Source of the DNA: Legionella sp. PATHC035
GTDB taxonomy: Bacteria; Pseudomonadota; Gammaproteobacteria; Legionellales; Legionellaceae
Length of the DNA stretch: 64,000 bases
Assembly: GCF_026191115.1 (NCBI RefSeq)
Contig: NZ_JAPHOT010000001.1
Span: 2,361,501-2,425,500 of the forward strand
Direction: 5' to 3'
Below are positions 8,395 through 16,827 of this stretch, piece by piece. Position 1 is the first letter of the stretch. The number at the start of each line of letters is the position of its first letter. Made by a program: the position numbers and the translations under genes. Below the pieces are notes generated by a model. The model worked only from the letters and a program-made list of their open reading frames with translations. It made no database searches and was not told the origin of the DNA.

Positions 8395-8430
8395 TCTTGG
8401 TAGCGAGGAGCTATTCTCATTCTGCATAGG

Positions 8431-8461
8431 CTGGCCTTGAGCAGTTCTTTGCCAAGGTCAG
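8431..8461. terminator. hairpin between convergent genes
   Basis: CTGGCCTTG pairs with CAAGGTCAG (one G-U pair) around a 13-base loop, between two genes that face each other. There is no U-run on either strand, so its role as terminator is only suggested by position. Confidence 0.35.
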
Positions 8462-8505
8462 GTGAATATGTCGCGGGAGGGTGCATTGCACATTAGAGCA
8501 GGCTT

Positions 8506-9606
8506 TTAAATATGGGATGAAGGCTGCGGTGCGCTATCCTCTCCAAGTTTTATACCAGTCAATATTTTTTGAAATATATCAAAATTTTTGCTTTGTGAAC
8601 GGGTATCAATGATTGGAAACATGATGTGGTGGAAAAACGAGGCTCTTTTTTCAATTTCCTCAGCATAAATTTCAGCGATGAGTTCGGGTTCATTTTTAAA
8701 TTCGCCGCAACCCCAGGCGCCAAACATTGCATAAGGTTGGTTGGCAATAATCAAGGTGTCTAGTTGTGCTGCAATGCGTCGTCGTAAATCATCCCGGTGT
8801 TCTTTGACGACTTCTGGCGCCTTTGAATGGGATTCAGCAAAGTGTTCTGGTGCTGCAGATCTTAATTCACGGAAGGGAAAAATATTAGTTGGCACGAGAA
8901 ATGAAAAGCTCATATCCGGATCAGCAACCTTATTGGTTGAAAAATCATCCATTGATGGTGTAATCAATACTTCCGGGCCTCGAAAACAAATTCTCGGTTC
9001 ATCGCTAAGGAATGTTTTACATGCGTTCGGTGAATAGGCTTCGTTACAACGTTTCTTTAAAATTTCGAGTTCTTCATTGGTCATTCTCCTTCGGCCTTCT
9101 ACCAATTCCACGCCTTCAGGAGTATAAAGAAATGCATTCTCGTAATCTTTATCATATCGGACTATTTTATCAATTAATGAAAGTGCGCATGTGGTTCGAT
9201 GCCACATGTTTTCTTCCTGGGCACTTCCACCTTCCAATGACCCTCCTCCAGGATAGAGGGAATTGGCCATATTTAATATGGAATAAATTTTTGCATACTT
9301 TTGGGTAGCTTCCATCGCCGTAACACCCCAATCTTGGTATACGACCTCAACCACGGGAGGAGGCTCGGATCTTTTCTTCTCCCAGGAAATCATATTTGCC
9401 GTTGCTCTCTTTGTTAATTCCTGTAATTTTTTAAAATCACTGATTGAAGTTAACGTTTTGCCCATGCTTTCATGACGCCAAAGCTCACCAGAGAGAGAAC
9501 CTTTGAATAAATTGGGTTTATGGGCTTCATGAACACTAAAAATGGCAGCATATTCTACCGCATGACTGACGCTGGGAGATTTTCCTCTAAAAAACTTTAG
9601 TAGCAT
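8506..9606 (-). CDS. PARG-like macrodomain ADP-ribose glycohydrolase (TIGR02452/DUF2263 type)
   Basis: The product has 366 residues from the ATG at 9606; an in-frame TTG 30 bases upstream is less likely. The catalytic loop of bacterial-type poly(ADP-ribose) glycohydrolases is intact: LNMANSLYPGGG at about 117-122 followed by SAQEE at 128-132, i.e. GGG-X7-QEE, whose second Glu is the catalytic acid in this family. The second hallmark, YAMFGAWGCGEFKNEPE, sits near residue 295. These enzymes remove ADP-ribose chains or monomers from proteins. The first ~90 residues and the last ~40 are extra to the core domain. No signal peptide is present. In Legionella such a protein could act on host ADP-ribosylation as a translocated effector, but that is inference. 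The gene is monocistronic. Confidence 0.8.
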   Translation of the reverse strand: MLLKFFRGKSPSVSHAVEYAAIFSVHEAHKPNLFKGSLSGELWRHESMGKTLTSISDFKKLQELTKRATANMISWEKKRSEPPPVVEVVYQDWGVTAMEATQKYAKIYSILNMANSLYPGGGSLEGGSAQEENMWHRTTCALSLIDKIVRYDKDYENAFLYTPEGVELVEGRRRMTNEELEILKKRCNEAYSPNACKTFLSDEPRICFRGPEVLITPSMDDFSTNKVADPDMSFSFLVPTNIFPFRELRSAAPEHFAESHSKAPEVVKEHRDDLRRRIAAQLDTLIIANQPYAMFGAWGCGEFKNEPELIAEIYAEEIEKRASFFHHIMFPIIDTRSQSKNFDIFQKILTGIKLGEDSAPQPSSHI

Positions 9607-10037
9607 AATGCACAAACCCTTATTTTTTTCATTCAATATGCCTCGTTATGGAACGCTCTGAATCAATATCTTAAAATAAATGCATCAAACAAACAGGCAA
9701 CAAAAGTGTTAATAAAGACTACTGGAAAGAACCTTATATCCCTCCCTTTCTATCAATTAGAGTTGAAAACCTCTAATTCTATGCGTAGACGAATTCATCT
9801 GGCTATATATTGATAATAGTGTATATGATTTGGAATTCAAGAACAGCACGCAGGTCTGCATGTGTTGACCGATTTCAGACACAGAATTCATTCATCGGAC
9901 TCGCTCTACTGATTTATTCTTAAGAGAATAACCAGAAACAAGCTTGAATTAGAAAATTGTCAGTATTTAGTTGAATTTATATTCCTTAAGCCGCAAATAA
10001 GTTATATTAAGAGAATCATAGAACAAGGAGCGTTTAT
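9607..10037. other. intergenic region, no gene seen
   Basis: These 431 bases lie between the divergent PARG-like gene and the small secreted protein gene and should hold both promoters. The DNA is AT-rich. No PmrA or LetA box, no hairpin with a U-run and no frame with a ribosome site was found, other than the AAGGAG of the right-hand gene at its end. Confidence 0.5.
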
Positions 10038-10364
10038 ATGATGAAAAAATTAATAACACATTGGATTGGGTTCATTCTATTTTCTTTTTCAATTCAAGCT
10101 ATTGCCAAAGATACGATCACCGTTCAAGTAAAAACAGATGAAAAAACAGCTGCTGCTTTAGGATTTACTGTGGAGGGTAAAAAATCCGGTGCTCGCGGAA
10201 AGTCCTATTCAGGCAAGGGACCTGCGAATAAGGTATATATTTTTGGCTATCGAAAAAATTCAGCATTTGGTCCAGATATTTTATGTGGTTCCCAAAAGCT
10301 CGCTAAAGACAGTATTGTGACTTTAGTAACTACAGGAGATCATTGCTCCATTGAAATCGATTAG
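10038..10364 (+). CDS. small secreted protein
   Basis: The 108-residue precursor has AAGGAG seven bases before its ATG. A signal peptide is clear: MMKK, a hydrophobic core through FILFSFSIQ and a likely cleavage after AIA (about residue 23). The mature part of about 85 residues is basic and Gly/Lys-rich (EGKKSGARGKSYSGKGPANK) with two Cys, which could form one disulfide. No lipobox is present, so it should be periplasmic or secreted. I do not recognise the family. It converges on the thiamine locus with a gap of 53 bases. Confidence 0.75.
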   Translation: MMKKLITHWIGFILFSFSIQAIAKDTITVQVKTDEKTAAALGFTVEGKKSGARGKSYSGKGPANKVYIFGYRKNSAFGPDILCGSQKLAKDSIVTLVTTGDHCSIEID

Positions 10365-10417
10365 GGGCTGCTGACCATTCTTCGACACTCGGGTTATGCA
10401 GGATGATTGTAGTGTCT

Positions 10418-11077
10418 TTATGAATTTGCGAACATGAGGCCCGCATCCTCAATCATCTGCTCATATATCAAAACCAAAACCGAGCCTTGATGAATTTCCA
10501 AGATAATATCAGCGCGTCGTGTTCGATTGAAACACGAAGTTTTTCCTGGAAAAGAAAGTTGCGAATGATTCAGCTCCCATTGAAGCCCCTTTGAAGAAAT
10601 AGTTGCTGTGGGTATTCCGATTAATGAAATTTTTGTATGCATGGGTAATGAGCACCCCATACTTGAATTTTCATTTAAAACAAAGCCGCGTATCGGGGGC
10701 GCATACAAAAGACAATTTGTTTCCATGAAAATATTAATATTATTCAATACATGATCCAAATGCCCGCCATTGATTCCGACAATAATCGCAGGTAATAAAT
10801 CATTCTCTTTCAAATAATGCATCGCCTTTTGATAATCACTAGAATTTTGATCGGCTGAATGAAGATAAGGATGGTTTTCTAAGAGCGCTGGTCGGACAGA
10901 ATCCAGATCCCCAGTGATCAAGTGCGGGCTAATTCCACGCGCTAATAGACTATTGGCTGCCCCATCCGCTGCGATAATGGGCAGGTTCAGCCTTTTGAAA
11001 AAGGACGACTCAGGTAATTCTCCATTGAGGCATAAAATCGATTGATAGCCTGTTAAATTAATTACATCGTGCATCAT
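10418..11077 (-). CDS. thiN: thiamine pyrophosphokinase
   Basis: The 219-residue protein matches the TPK family, which transfers pyrophosphate from ATP to thiamine to make TPP in the cytosol. Key motifs are in place: IIAADGAANSLLARGISPHLITGDLDS (substrate-binding DGA and GDxDS), the NSSDYQKAMHYL segment that contacts the nucleotide and GINGGHLDHVLNNIN. The length is typical. Its start overlaps the end of the SemiSWEET gene by 20 bases, so the two are translationally coupled. Both lie behind the TPP riboswitch, which makes enzyme and upstream gene subject to feedback by the product. This kinase salvages imported thiamine, as opposed to ThiL, which acts on thiamine phosphate. Confidence 0.92.
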   Translation of the reverse strand: MMHDVINLTGYQSILCLNGELPESSFFKRLNLPIIAADGAANSLLARGISPHLITGDLDSVRPALLENHPYLHSADQNSSDYQKAMHYLKENDLLPAIIVGINGGHLDHVLNNINIFMETNCLLYAPPIRGFVLNENSSMGCSLPMHTKISLIGIPTATISSKGLQWELNHSQLSFPGKTSCFNRTRRADIILEIHQGSVLVLIYEQMIEDAGLMFANS

Positions 11078-11324
11078 AATGTCTTTTTAAAAGAATAAGC
11101 AGCAAACTGACAATTAAGCCTACGACGTTAGAACTGATCACAAAAAAGGAATCCGTGCTGCTTCCATAAATAATCCACGCTACAGAACAGACGAGGTAAT
11201 TAATCAACATGATCATCGAAAGATCCTGAGTTGATCGTGTTTTTAAGGATTTGATAATTTGCGGCAATAAGCCGATAAACGAAGTAATAAAAGCAATAAC
11301 ACCTGAGAACATCACTATTGACAC
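11058..11324 (-). CDS. SemiSWEET/PQ-loop transporter, predicted thiamine uptake
   Basis: The 88-residue protein has three hydrophobic helices in a half-SWEET bundle. The first carries the PQ pair (FIGLLPQIIKSLKTRSTQDLS), the second NYLVCSVAWIIYGSS and the third NVVGLIVSLLLILL. SemiSWEETs work as dimers in the inner membrane and usually carry sugars. Here the start codon is a GTG placed inside the 3' side of a TPP riboswitch, and the next gene is thiamine pyrophosphokinase. The simplest reading is a thiamine (or precursor) carrier whose substrate is trapped by the kinase. The family does not prove the substrate; context does the work. GGAGG lies five bases before the GTG. Confidence 0.85.
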   Translation of the reverse strand: MSIVMFSGVIAFITSFIGLLPQIIKSLKTRSTQDLSMIMLINYLVCSVAWIIYGSSTDSFFVISSNVVGLIVSLLLILLKRHYDARCN

Positions 11325-11405
11325 ATTTTCCTCCGCTCAGACGAATGAGATCAGGTTCCAAGGGTTGGTTCATCCTCTCAGCCATAACTGGCACCCCTAA
11401 TGTAC
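11323..11405 (-). promoter_or_regulatory. TPP riboswitch (THI element)
   Basis: On the minus strand the conserved TPP aptamer elements occur in order: AGGGGTGCC, GGCTGAGA, ACCCTTGGAACCTGATC and GAGCGGAGG. The P1 helix is closed by ACATT (11403-11399) with AATGT (11327-11323). The latter overlaps the GTG start codon (11324-11322), and the ribosome site GGAGG is the last conserved aptamer element. Ligand binding should therefore hide the start region directly, without a separate expression platform. Confidence 0.95.
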
Positions 11406-11597
11406 GAACAATATTTTACCATGAAGGGTAAATGCAGAAAAGTAAATCCTCTCAATGCTTCATTACTTGACCATTTTATTTGCTACAACATCATTTCGCT
11501 TTCATTTAAATCAGAAAAATTTATTCAAATACAATCTAATTACTTTTAATTAAAAACGACATCTAAATAACCCAAAGAACCATAAAAAATACTAAAC

Positions 11598-11617
11598 GTT
11601 AAGATTTTGTTAAGGTT
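11598..11617 (+). promoter_or_regulatory. PmrA box upstream of ankyrin protein
   Basis: GTTAAGATT-TT-GTTAAGGTT is a tandem pair of nonamers with 11-base periodicity, the layout known for Legionella PmrA sites. A TATAGT -10 element starts 12 bases after the box at 11630, and the ATG is 32 bases further. Confidence 0.7.
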
Positions 11618-11666
11618 GAGGTTCTAAAATATAGTTTATAAATTGATCAGTTAGAGGATTCATTTT

Positions 11667-13322
11667 ATGGGTAAGGTTATTGTTATTCATGCGAATTGTC
11701 ATAATCCAACCGCAAAAGGTGATTTTGCATTCGCCGGTAATATTGCTAAGGATATTGTCCGCGAGCTCGGGAAAAAGGGAGTAACGGATATTGATGTCGT
11801 TTTAGTCAGTACGCTTGATGGAATTCCTCGATTTAAAAGTATGTACGGGAATCCAGTCAATGGTCGTATCTCAATAGAGGGTACTGATGTTGGACTGTCT
11901 TCCTTGGAAGAGTTTGATGCGGTTGAAAATACAGTGGTAGCCTTTATCGATGCCAATCGGTGTAAGCATTCAGCTGCTCATCTTGTGAAACGAGTTCTCT
12001 CTCCTGACAGCAAATTCTTATTTGTAGGAAACGTAAACCAAGCGGCCTTTGCAGACATGTTTATGCAAACATTATACCGTATGCAAGCCAAGCAGGATCA
12101 ACCTGAGGTCTATGACTCATTTAGTGATAAGGATATGTTGATTGGCAGTGCAGGTATTGGCCAAGATCGATTAGGTTTACCTACCATTACTAAAGCAGAG
12201 GATTTACCGGCATTAAATGGTCCTGAGAAAGCGTCTCTTCCGACGGGTAAATATGGTTTTATGTATCTTGCCGCAGTAGATTCTTCTAAAGATTATAAAT
12301 TAATCGCACAATACATTAAGTTAAGTGGTCAAGATAAATATGTTCTAGTCGGGGATTTTGGCAGTAAAAAATCGGATATCCAATATGCATATTATCATGA
12401 TACGACATTGCCTACTTCCAAGTCACTGCCAGCAATCGAATACCATCAAAGCTTACCCAATGGAGTAATGCGCCAAACAGTTGCTCGTTCATCAGGCGAT
12501 TTGGTTTTGTCAACGGGGGTTACCAGTACTTTGGAAGCGATGAGGGATAAAAAGCTGACCTATTATCAGGATATGTCAAACAATACCGAATTCGTTGCCG
12601 CTTATTTAATTGCTGTGAAATCAATGGTTGCAAGTGATACCACTTTATTTGGCGCCATGCCAAAGATGATTATCGAATTATCAAATCTGCTTTTTGCAAA
12701 CAAGCCACTCAGTCGGGTTGATATGGAGCGTACCCATGAGTTGTTAGAAATCTCTTCTATCAGCTCCAGATTGGTGGACACGAACCAGACGATTATGGAT
12801 CAAGCCAGTGGAAAACTCGCACCAAGACTGCTTACTTTTTTGGGTGAGTCACGTAAGACACACGATTCAGTTCAACTCGCCAATATCTGTGCTTCATTAC
12901 GTAAAAGAGGTGAATTGGGTAGTCCAGTGCATGATCAGGCCCTCAGAAGAGCTGCAACTTGGGGGCGATTATTTGAACTTAAGGTGCTCATCAAATCAAT
13001 GCCGAAACCGGATTTGGATAAAACAGACTCTAATTATCAACGCACAGCACTGCATTGGGCCGTTTATAGCAAAAATTTGGATTGCGCGCGCGCATTAGTG
13101 AGAGCTGGAGCATCTCTAGATCTTCAGGATAGCGAGGGGCAAACGCCGCTTCATAAGGCCGTGGTACGGGGTGATCGAGAAATGATCAAAATGCTTATAG
13201 AGGCAGGTGCTTCCCTAGATATTCCTGATAAGTCGCACCATAGCCCTAAAGATTGTGCCCCAGATGGTGGTGTCCTGGCATTTATTAATGATTGTCATTC
13301 TCACCTACAACTCAAAGCCTAA
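11667..13322 (+). CDS. ankyrin-repeat protein, Dot/Icm effector candidate
   Basis: The 551-residue protein has no signal peptide. Residues 1-430 form a mixed alpha/beta region of unknown family, beginning GKVIVIHANCHNPTAKGDF. The stretch DLVLSTGVTSTLEAMRDKKLTYY recalls the sugar-nucleotide loop of GT-B glycosyltransferases, but this is a weak resemblance. Two ankyrin repeats are clear near 455-520, each with the (T/Q)xLHxAV and RAGASLD/EAGASLD signatures. Ankyrin proteins are a large class of Legionella translocated effectors that bind host proteins. A good PmrA box lies just upstream, which supports co-regulation with the Dot/Icm system. The gene is monocistronic and followed by a hairpin. 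Host target and any enzymatic activity are unknown. Confidence 0.85.
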   Translation: MGKVIVIHANCHNPTAKGDFAFAGNIAKDIVRELGKKGVTDIDVVLVSTLDGIPRFKSMYGNPVNGRISIEGTDVGLSSLEEFDAVENTVVAFIDANRCKHSAAHLVKRVLSPDSKFLFVGNVNQAAFADMFMQTLYRMQAKQDQPEVYDSFSDKDMLIGSAGIGQDRLGLPTITKAEDLPALNGPEKASLPTGKYGFMYLAAVDSSKDYKLIAQYIKLSGQDKYVLVGDFGSKKSDIQYAYYHDTTLPTSKSLPAIEYHQSLPNGVMRQTVARSSGDLVLSTGVTSTLEAMRDKKLTYYQDMSNNTEFVAAYLIAVKSMVASDTTLFGAMPKMIIELSNLLFANKPLSRVDMERTHELLEISSISSRLVDTNQTIMDQASGKLAPRLLTFLGESRKTHDSVQLANICASLRKRGELGSPVHDQALRRAATWGRLFELKVLIKSMPKPDLDKTDSNYQRTALHWAVYSKNLDCARALVRAGASLDLQDSEGQTPLHKAVVRGDREMIKMLIEAGASLDIPDKSHHSPKDCAPDGGVLAFINDCHSHLQLKA

Positions 13323-13362
13323 AACATCTAAATAAGCCATAAAAATGGGTTTTCACCTCAAG

Positions 13363-13387
13363 GTTGGGGAGCTTAAAAGTCCCCAAT
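13363..13387 (+). terminator. likely terminator after ankyrin gene
   Basis: TTGGGGA pairs with TCCCCAA around a 9-base loop, with an extra G-U pair at the base, followed by a pyrimidine run TCCTTCTT. The position, 40 bases after the stop codon, fits. Confidence 0.55.
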
Positions 13388-13611
13388 CCTTCTTCGTACT
13401 GACGCAGTTTTGTCCTTGTTTAACAGAATCACCAGGTTAAACTTTGTGCAAAAAGTCAACTTTTTTCATCTGTTCAAAAGGCTTTCTTTTTTGCATAATG
13501 GACTGCGATGTCAGTTTGGTTAAAATTTTTTCTTTCTAAATTGACATTAGAGTTGATTATTGATCCTTAAAGACATGTTCCTTGAGGATGTTTTTCAGAT
13601 AAGGAATAAAA

Positions 13612-14112
13612 ATGAAAAAAATTGTTTTGTTAATCATGGGATGGACTTTAATGGGTTTGGCAGTAGCTGCAAACAACCCCAAAGAAGAGGTTCGGCATAT
13701 TGTGACGCTCAATGGTCTGGCTCAAGGCGAGGGACGGTTTATTCGCACTGATGTTATTGAGAATGGTAAATATAAATTTGGCTATTATTTTTGCGGTACC
13801 CGCCATAGCATAGTTTATGGAGATATCGTTTTTGCTGACGAAGTGGGTGAGTCCTATCGTGTAGAACGCTCCATTAAGTTTTCCATTTGCCAGGATGAAA
13901 CGTTAACGGATTGCCATGAATTTGCTACGGACCAGTTTACTATTTTTAAGAATAAAGACGGTTATTTGGAAACCGATAGTCGGCCTGTTTTACCTCTAAG
14001 TATTGCCTCAGTAAAAGATGCATTTAAAGCCTGTGAGCCTAATCCAGAAGAAGATAATCGGATGAAAAAAATAATTCATGCGGGCAGTAATTATCTGATT
14101 CGCCAGGGCTGA
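13612..14112 (+). CDS. secreted hypothetical protein
   Basis: The 166-residue precursor starts at the ATG at 13612, eight bases after AAGGAATA. The signal peptide reads MKKI, a hydrophobic core LLIMGWTLMGLAV and probable cleavage after AVAA (about 20). The mature part has four Cys (YFCGT, SICQDETLTDC and KACEPN), probably two disulfides, and is beta-rich with acidic patches. No lipobox. I do not recognise the family; it fits the many exported small proteins of Legionella that leave through the Sec and perhaps type II systems. It is monocistronic and followed by a repeat-rich gap. Confidence 0.75.
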   Translation: MKKIVLLIMGWTLMGLAVAANNPKEEVRHIVTLNGLAQGEGRFIRTDVIENGKYKFGYYFCGTRHSIVYGDIVFADEVGESYRVERSIKFSICQDETLTDCHEFATDQFTIFKNKDGYLETDSRPVLPLSIASVKDAFKACEPNPEEDNRMKKIIHAGSNYLIRQG

Positions 14113-14166
14113 TTTTGTAGCCTGGGTATAGCGGTGCGTATTTCACGGCGCCAAGAAATGTTTAGT

Positions 14167-14411
14167 TAAAAAAATCCCTCCTCCCGCTTGTGGCTGAGGG
14201 GGTATTCATCGACTCCACCCTCATCCGCCCTAGCGGGCACCTTCTCCCCGTGGGGAGAAGGGACATTTCTTGAATTAATGGCAGTGACGCAAGATATTTT
14301 CCATTAAAAAATCCCCTCTCCCACTTTTGGGAGAGGGTTAGGGGTGAGGGTTATTCATCGACTTACCCCTCATCCGCCCTAATGGGTACCTGCTCTGCAT
14401 GCGGAGAAGGG
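14167..14411. repeat. two tandem copies of a REP-like palindromic element
   Basis: Two related units lie side by side (14167-14263 and 14306-14411). Each has an AAAAATCCC(N)CTCCC...GAGGG hairpin, an ATTCATCGACT spacer and a CCCTCATCCGCCCT...GAGAAGGG hairpin. The second copy has diverged inside the last hairpin. Related copies occur at 35096-35147 (inverted) and 62315-62499. All lie between genes, as expected of dispersed REP elements. Confidence 0.75.
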
Positions 14412-14504
14412 AAAGACAGATAAAATCTTGATTCCAGATTTTTTTGCGAATTTAGAGCAAAAGTATCGAGATTTTACTATAATGCCCACTATTTTTTTTA
14501 CAAA

Positions 14505-15725
14505 ATGAATATTATGTCGCAACCAAAGACCTCGATTTTATTTATTGGCTTACTGTCCGCTTTTTCTTTACTTACATTTGATCTCTATCAACCTTCGCTA
14601 CCCTATATCACAAATTTTTTTGGTACCACACATAACTTAAGTCAATTAACCTTAAGTATTTATCTGTTTGTTTTTGGGGTGACTCAATTAGTTTGGGGGC
14701 CGCTTATTGATCATTTTGGACGGCGTCGTTTATTGCCGGGGAGCTTACTCATTGCCGCTCTTGCCAGTTTAATCTGTGCCTTTGCTCCAAATATCTTTGT
14801 GCTCATTCTAGGCAGGGCATTACAGGGATTTGCTCTGTGTTGTGCTAATCTGGTTGCATTTTCAATCTCGCGCGACTTTGAAGATACTGTAGAGCGCGCC
14901 AAGGTCTTATCCTATGTCTCTATGATTGTTTCAATATCTCCGATTCTGGCTCCGGTATTGGGTTCGCTCATTTTTACTTATTGCAGTTGGCAAGCGAATT
15001 TCATGTTAATGGCCGTGATCGGTTTAGTACTGTTACTGAAATCGCGCCATGGATTATTGGAATCGCCATTTTGGACTCAGCCCAAAGAGCCTTTTAATGT
15101 GAAACAAGTGATCAAAGCGTATCAAGAGATCATTCCATCGCCTACACTTTGGAGTGGTTCTTTCATTATGATGTTTAGTTTTGCCGCCGTAATGCTTTCA
15201 GTGATTAATTCGTCCTATATTATAATCGATCAATTGGGTTATTCACCTTTAGTGTACGGTATTCTATTTATAATCAATGGCTTAAATATTATTGTTGGAA
15301 ATTACTTAGGTATTTGGCTGCGTAAGTATTTCAGCATGGCTTCGACAATTTATCTTGGTAGCTGGTTTATCATCAGTGGCGGTTTTGCGATGTTATTGTG
15401 CGCCAATCTCTCTGAATTTAATTTATACGTATTGTCTTTTGCTTTAATTTGTAATTTGGGCATTAGTTTAACTGCACCGGCTACGATGTCGATGATGCTT
15501 GCAGACTATAAGGAAAATGCAGGTCTTGCACTGGCCATAATTCATACGGTACGGATGTTTGGCTCATCCCTATTAACTATTTTAAGTGCCTATTTACTGA
15601 TGCAATCACTCATTGCCTTGCCTTTAGGATTAATTTTTTGTGGATTAGGTGCTCTTTACAGTTCTTGGTATTTTAACCGTTTGACGACGAGTGATTCTGA
15701 ATTTGATGGGGCAGAAGCAGCTTAG
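14505..15725 (+). CDS. MFS exporter, Bcr/CflA-like
   Basis: The product is 406 residues, or 403 from the second ATG. Twelve hydrophobic segments run through the sequence. The loop 2-3 motif of drug:H+ antiporters is seen as GPLIDHFGRRRLLPGS and helix 1 carries FDLYQPSLPYI, typical of the Bcr/CflA branch that exports bicyclomycin, chloramphenicol or other small molecules across the inner membrane. The substrate here is unknown. A TATAAT -10 at 14478-14483 lies 21 bases before the ATG. The gene is monocistronic, after the REP-like repeat. Confidence 0.9.
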   Translation: MNIMSQPKTSILFIGLLSAFSLLTFDLYQPSLPYITNFFGTTHNLSQLTLSIYLFVFGVTQLVWGPLIDHFGRRRLLPGSLLIAALASLICAFAPNIFVLILGRALQGFALCCANLVAFSISRDFEDTVERAKVLSYVSMIVSISPILAPVLGSLIFTYCSWQANFMLMAVIGLVLLLKSRHGLLESPFWTQPKEPFNVKQVIKAYQEIIPSPTLWSGSFIMMFSFAAVMLSVINSSYIIIDQLGYSPLVYGILFIINGLNIIVGNYLGIWLRKYFSMASTIYLGSWFIISGGFAMLLCANLSEFNLYVLSFALICNLGISLTAPATMSMMLADYKENAGLALAIIHTVRMFGSSLLTILSAYLLMQSLIALPLGLIFCGLGALYSSWYFNRLTTSDSEFDGAEAA

Positions 15726-15812
15726 CATGTTTATTTTTTGATCATAGTACTGCTTGTTATAAACAATCAGTCAATATAGAATCAAAAATTTATTGATGAG
15801 TTTGGTGATCTT

Positions 15813-16664
15813 ATGATGCTACGATTTAGTTTGCTTCGTACTAATAAAGCGGTTACGAATCAGAAATATAATTTTTTTCATAGTAATTCTTTTGACAAAG
15901 TCAAAAAAAATGTTCCTTTAAGAGTCATTGACCTTAATTTTTTCAAGGATACTACGTTTAGAGGACAACCAATTGGGCAAAATTTTGTAAGCGATGTTCT
16001 CAAAGAATCTGGGGTTTCTGTTGGATTTAGAGAGGTATCGGCAGAAGAGTTAGGTAGTAAGCCTGCACAAACTCTGTTAGGGTTATTATGGGATGAAGAT
16101 TTGGCATTAGGTAAAAAGAAAAAAATAACGAAACAAAAATTTCTTGAGCATTTCCCGGATGATGCTACGAAAAAAACAAAAGCCATGATACCAGGGTTTC
16201 ATTTTTCTGATTTTGTATCCCCCCAAATGCATGACGTATTAGTGGTTGACTATAACAACATCCCTAATGAGTCGCAAACCACACCGGTGAATGAAACAAA
16301 GGCATTATCCTTGCAACCTTCAGGAAGAATAATAAGTGCAGTTCCTGCTTGGGCCATTATCATGAAATTAGCCAAAGATGCAGTGAGAGTGCGCGCTGAT
16401 GTGAATCCTTTTTATGTAGACCGAGCCATTTTATCACCCCAGCTCAAAGCGGACCTCGATAATTTAGCCGCAGAATTTTATAAAGTATGTCAGGTGGTGA
16501 AAGAGGATGTAGATCATCCAGATGTGCATCAATATCGCAAAAATTTTCACAAGTTTTATGAGAGCTATGCGATTGAGGCAAAATCTGGACAAAATCAGCT
16601 GGATGCTATTCGAAATGAAATAGAGCAATCAACAGAGAGTCACCGGATGTCTCCCGTGCTATAA
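15813..16664 (+). CDS. Legionella-type hypothetical, paralogue of the facing gene
   Basis: The 283-residue protein starts with ATG ATG CTA. It aligns along nearly its full length with the product of the facing gene at 16828-17805: FKDTTFRGQPIGQNF against FTDTTFRGKPIGKDF, VPAWAIIMKL against the same decamer with one change, and VDRAILSPQLKADLDNL against VDRAILSPQLQEDFDNL. Both end with HKFYE(S/N)YAIEAK. There is no signal peptide or membrane segment. The family is not recognised. The C-terminal part is helical and charged, and an effector role is possible. The two genes face each other around a shared terminator, so they look like an old inverted duplication. Confidence 0.75.
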   Translation: MMLRFSLLRTNKAVTNQKYNFFHSNSFDKVKKNVPLRVIDLNFFKDTTFRGQPIGQNFVSDVLKESGVSVGFREVSAEELGSKPAQTLLGLLWDEDLALGKKKKITKQKFLEHFPDDATKKTKAMIPGFHFSDFVSPQMHDVLVVDYNNIPNESQTTPVNETKALSLQPSGRIISAVPAWAIIMKLAKDAVRVRADVNPFYVDRAILSPQLKADLDNLAAEFYKVCQVVKEDVDHPDVHQYRKNFHKFYESYAIEAKSGQNQLDAIRNEIEQSTESHRMSPVL

Positions 16665-16772
16665 ACAGCATAAAGTTTCTCGATCATGCTTTGCTTCAAT
16701 TTTATGTGTCTGAGCAGAAGCGAGACTTATCTGCATATGATAATGCTTCTCATGGATTAGAGTCTGTGTATA

Positions 16773-16817
16773 AAGTCTTCTCTATAAATTTTTCTTGGCA
16801 ATTTATAGGGAAGACTT
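16773..16817. terminator. bidirectional terminator between paralogues
   Basis: An 18-bp stem (AAGTCTTC-T-CTATAAATT with its complement, one G-U pair) closes a 9-base loop and runs into TTTTGCTT on the plus strand and AAGACTTTAT on the minus strand. It lies between the two convergent paralogues and can serve both. Confidence 0.8.
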
Positions 16818-16827
16818 TTGCTTCGGT

